DNA of 64,000 nt, from assembly GCA_011390205.1 (NCBI GenBank), contig JAABSX010000014.1, positions 1-64,000 on the forward strand. Direction: 5' to 3'. This stretch comes from Microscillaceae bacterium (GTDB lineage: Bacteria; Bacteroidota; Bacteroidia; Cytophagales; Microscillaceae). Made by a program: the position numbers and the translations under genes. Shown here piece by piece: positions 62,727-64,000 of this stretch; the stretch's first letter is position 1; the number at the start of each line of letters is the position of its first letter. The notes beneath the pieces were generated by a model, which did not search any database, was not told the DNA's origin, and worked only from the letters and a program-made list of their open reading frames with translations.

Positions 62727-63359
62727 ATGTCTTTTAGCCTTTCACTCTTTTTTGCAGCTTTATTGGCTGGTTTTGTGGCATCCGTGCCTGTAGGGCCTAT
62801 CAATCTCTGGATTGCACACAGGATGCTACAAGATAAAAAATCCCCTGTGCTTTATTTTGTGTGGGGGGTCATCATGATAGACTTGCTTTATGTGGGTCTT
62901 GGCTTTGCTACTTATTTTTTTGTATCTTCGCAGTGGAGTATCGGTAAGTTTTGGCACATCTTGGGGGGCTTGCTGATGACAGGTATTGGGCTGATTAGCT
63001 TGCTCAAAAATAGCCAAAAGATTCGGCAGCAACACACTGATGTGCCTAGCTCCCGCCAGAAGTTTCATTTTTTTTTGACGGGTGTTTTTCTGTGTGCTTC
63101 CAATGTGGCATTGAGTGTCCTTTGGTTTTTTATAGCAGGTATGTTTGCTTATCACACACTTATTTTGGAAAATTTTTATGCCCTGATTCCTGTATTGTTG
63201 GGGGTAGGTTTGGGTGATTTTGCTTGGTTTTATGTCTATGTATTTGCCATCAGAAGAGGAAGCCATCTACTGCCCTCTGTCTCCACAAAACGCTTACAAA
63301 CCTTGATTGCACTTGCTTTGATTGTATTTGGACTTTTTACGGCGTGTAGGCAATTGTAA
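62727..63359 (+). CDS. LysE-family amino-acid exporter
   Basis: 210 residues, six membrane helices. The family start motif is AGFVASVPVGPINLWIAHRML, and the remainder has VLYFVWGVIMIDLLYVGLGF and SVLWFFIAGMFAYH. LysE/RhtB proteins export amino acids or related solutes across the inner membrane by proton exchange. The substrate is not predictable from sequence. Its 3' end faces a convergent small membrane protein gene with about 40 bases between. Confidence 0.85.
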   Translation: MSFSLSLFFAALLAGFVASVPVGPINLWIAHRMLQDKKSPVLYFVWGVIMIDLLYVGLGFATYFFVSSQWSIGKFWHILGGLLMTGIGLISLLKNSQKIRQQHTDVPSSRQKFHFFLTGVFLCASNVALSVLWFFIAGMFAYHTLILENFYALIPVLLGVGLGDFAWFYVYVFAIRRGSHLLPSVSTKRLQTLIALALIVFGLFTACRQL

Positions 63360-63398
63360 TACTTCGATTGTCAAGCATTTATAAAAAAATATCCCTGC

Positions 63399-63725
63399 CT
63401 AATCCGACTTTCTAAAAAATAAAATCATCTCATACAAAAGATAATTTAGCCCACTGACTGCACCGATATGCACCAAAAGCCAATATACCAAGAGATAATT
63501 TTGGAGATACAACGGATAATAAAAAAATAAAAATAGCACACAGCCCCACACGGAAGCCATGCAATAGACACAGCCTAAGATAGGTTTGTAAAGCCACATA
63601 GGCAAATGCCGCTCCATCCAATCATGAACCCCAGACAAAATACGCCCTGACTCACTTGCCTCATAAAGCCCTATGATAAACAAACTATTGATGATGATAA
63701 GAAATAAGGTAGTACTCAGTTCCAT
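63399..63725 (-). CDS. Small membrane protein with CxxC, DUF1360-like
   Basis: 108 residues, about three membrane helices (5-20, 45-70, 75-95). The loop carries GCVYCMASVWG, a CxxCxSxW arrangement reminiscent of DUF1360-type membrane proteins. The C-terminal basic FFRKSD is cytoplasmic by charge. The function is unknown. It is divergent from the DUF3419 gene at the right edge. Confidence 0.65.
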   Translation of the reverse strand: MELSTTLFLIIINSLFIIGLYEASESGRILSGVHDWMERHLPMWLYKPILGCVYCMASVWGCVLFLFFYYPLYLQNYLLVYWLLVHIGAVSGLNYLLYEMILFFRKSD

Positions 63726-63773
63726 TGATTAGATTATTTTAAGATTTTTAAATCATTATCCATGACTTTACAT

Positions 63774-63781
63774 TAATTTTG
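63774..63781 (+). promoter_or_regulatory. -7 box for the DUF3419/BtaA-like gene
   Basis: TAATTTTG matches TAnnTTTG, 92 bases before the ATG at 63874. The -33 is weak, with a T-run about 24 bases upstream. Confidence 0.4.
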
Positions 63782-63873
63782 CAGTAAATAATTATTCTGT
63801 CATTTGTCTTTTTTGGCTCACAACTCAAAAAAACAAGAAACTGTGCCAAAATAGGGCTAAATCATCAAAACCT

Positions 63874-64000
63874 ATGTCTAAATTAACCCAGACTTTTAAT
63901 AATTTTCGTGATAAAATCTTTACCAATGTCCACAGCAACAACCTCATCTACAATACTTGCTGGGAAGACCCACGCTGTGACCGTCAGATGCTGCACTTCA
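63874..64000 (+). CDS. DUF3419/BtaA-like protein, N-terminal part only
   Basis: Only 42 codons are in the window, with the stop beyond the edge. The sequence opening includes [19 protein letters not shown] and RCDRQML, matching the start of the DUF3419 family (BtaA type), with the I-Y-N-x-x-WEDPxxD motif. BtaA transfers the 3-amino-3-carboxypropyl group of SAM to diacylglycerol in betaine lipid synthesis. Other members have unknown acceptors. The assignment rests on this short motif. Confidence 0.7.
   Translation, partial: MSKLTQTFNNFRDKIFTNVHSNNLIYNTCWEDPRCDRQMLHF

Noticed and set aside
1-64000. Complete insertion sequence, prophage or secretion operon
   Set aside because: No transposase, integrase, phage structural genes or T9SS core (sprA, porK-N) were seen; only T9SS cargo and a PorP-type partner.

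Overview
The window looks like chromosomal DNA of a marine-type gliding Bacteroidota, most likely Cytophagia/Cytophagales. The evidence is a type B type IX secretion (T9SS) C-terminal sorting domain on a giant surface protein beside a PorP/SprF-family protein, Bacteroidota-type -7 boxes (TAnnTTTG) upstream of several genes, almost no Shine-Dalgarno sequences, RHS sequences of the Bacteroidota kind, and DUF2007/CPBP/CdsA, BatD and DUF1573 families. I cannot name the species. Both strands carry genes in short operons, and bidirectional hairpin terminators separate convergent units. || Region 1-5.4 kb (accessory, scarred): a 5'-truncated RHS-family polymorphic toxin whose tip carries an HExxH motif, followed by an overlapping lipoprotein gene (candidate immunity protein). 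It abuts the C-terminal remnant of a helicase-like gene that carries an in-frame amber codon. Next come a fasciclin-domain lipoprotein and a ParB-like protein fused to a degenerate DNA-methylase domain. || 5.5-17.9 kb: tpiA, then a surface unit made of a Lys/Glu-rich exported protein, a 2854-residue T9SS type B adhesin with seven tandem ~280-residue modules, a UUCG-loop terminator, and a PorP/SprF-TSP3-OmpA fusion. || 18-22.9 kb: SPOR and DUF1573 envelope proteins, two glycosyltransferases and glutamate dehydrogenase. || 23-34.6 kb: mostly housekeeping genes: cdsA with two DUF2007 paralogues and a CPBP protease, dusB-lpxB, an RhlE-type helicase, tRNA-Leu(UAA) and tRNA-Gly(GCC), a GNAT acetyltransferase, plsC and pdhA. 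|| 34.7-46.3 kb: an aldo/keto reductase, several exported proteins of unknown function (one with a VWA fold), queG, batD, rsmH and a beta-lactamase-fold lipoprotein. || 46.5-48.7 kb: the most unusual block. It has a 76-residue exported peptide with four cysteines, a DUF4221 propeller-like lipoprotein and a translationally coupled thioredoxin-fold lipoprotein with a CIHC motif. Immediately downstream is a ~257-bp MITE-like element with ~50-bp terminal inverted repeats enclosing four small palindromes. || 48.8-64 kb: a PpiD-like chaperone, a FadL-family porin, a DeaD/CsdA-type helicase with a long leader, purF, an isolated nuoN, radA, thiL, small unknowns, a LysE-type exporter, and the start of a DUF3419/BtaA-like gene at the right edge. 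No CRISPR array, complete insertion sequence, prophage or rRNA was seen. The best candidates for something undescribed are the four-Cys peptide/DUF4221/CIHC cassette (46511-48418), the RHS-zincin toxin with its overlapping lipoprotein (158-2372), and the palindromic element at 48441-48697.
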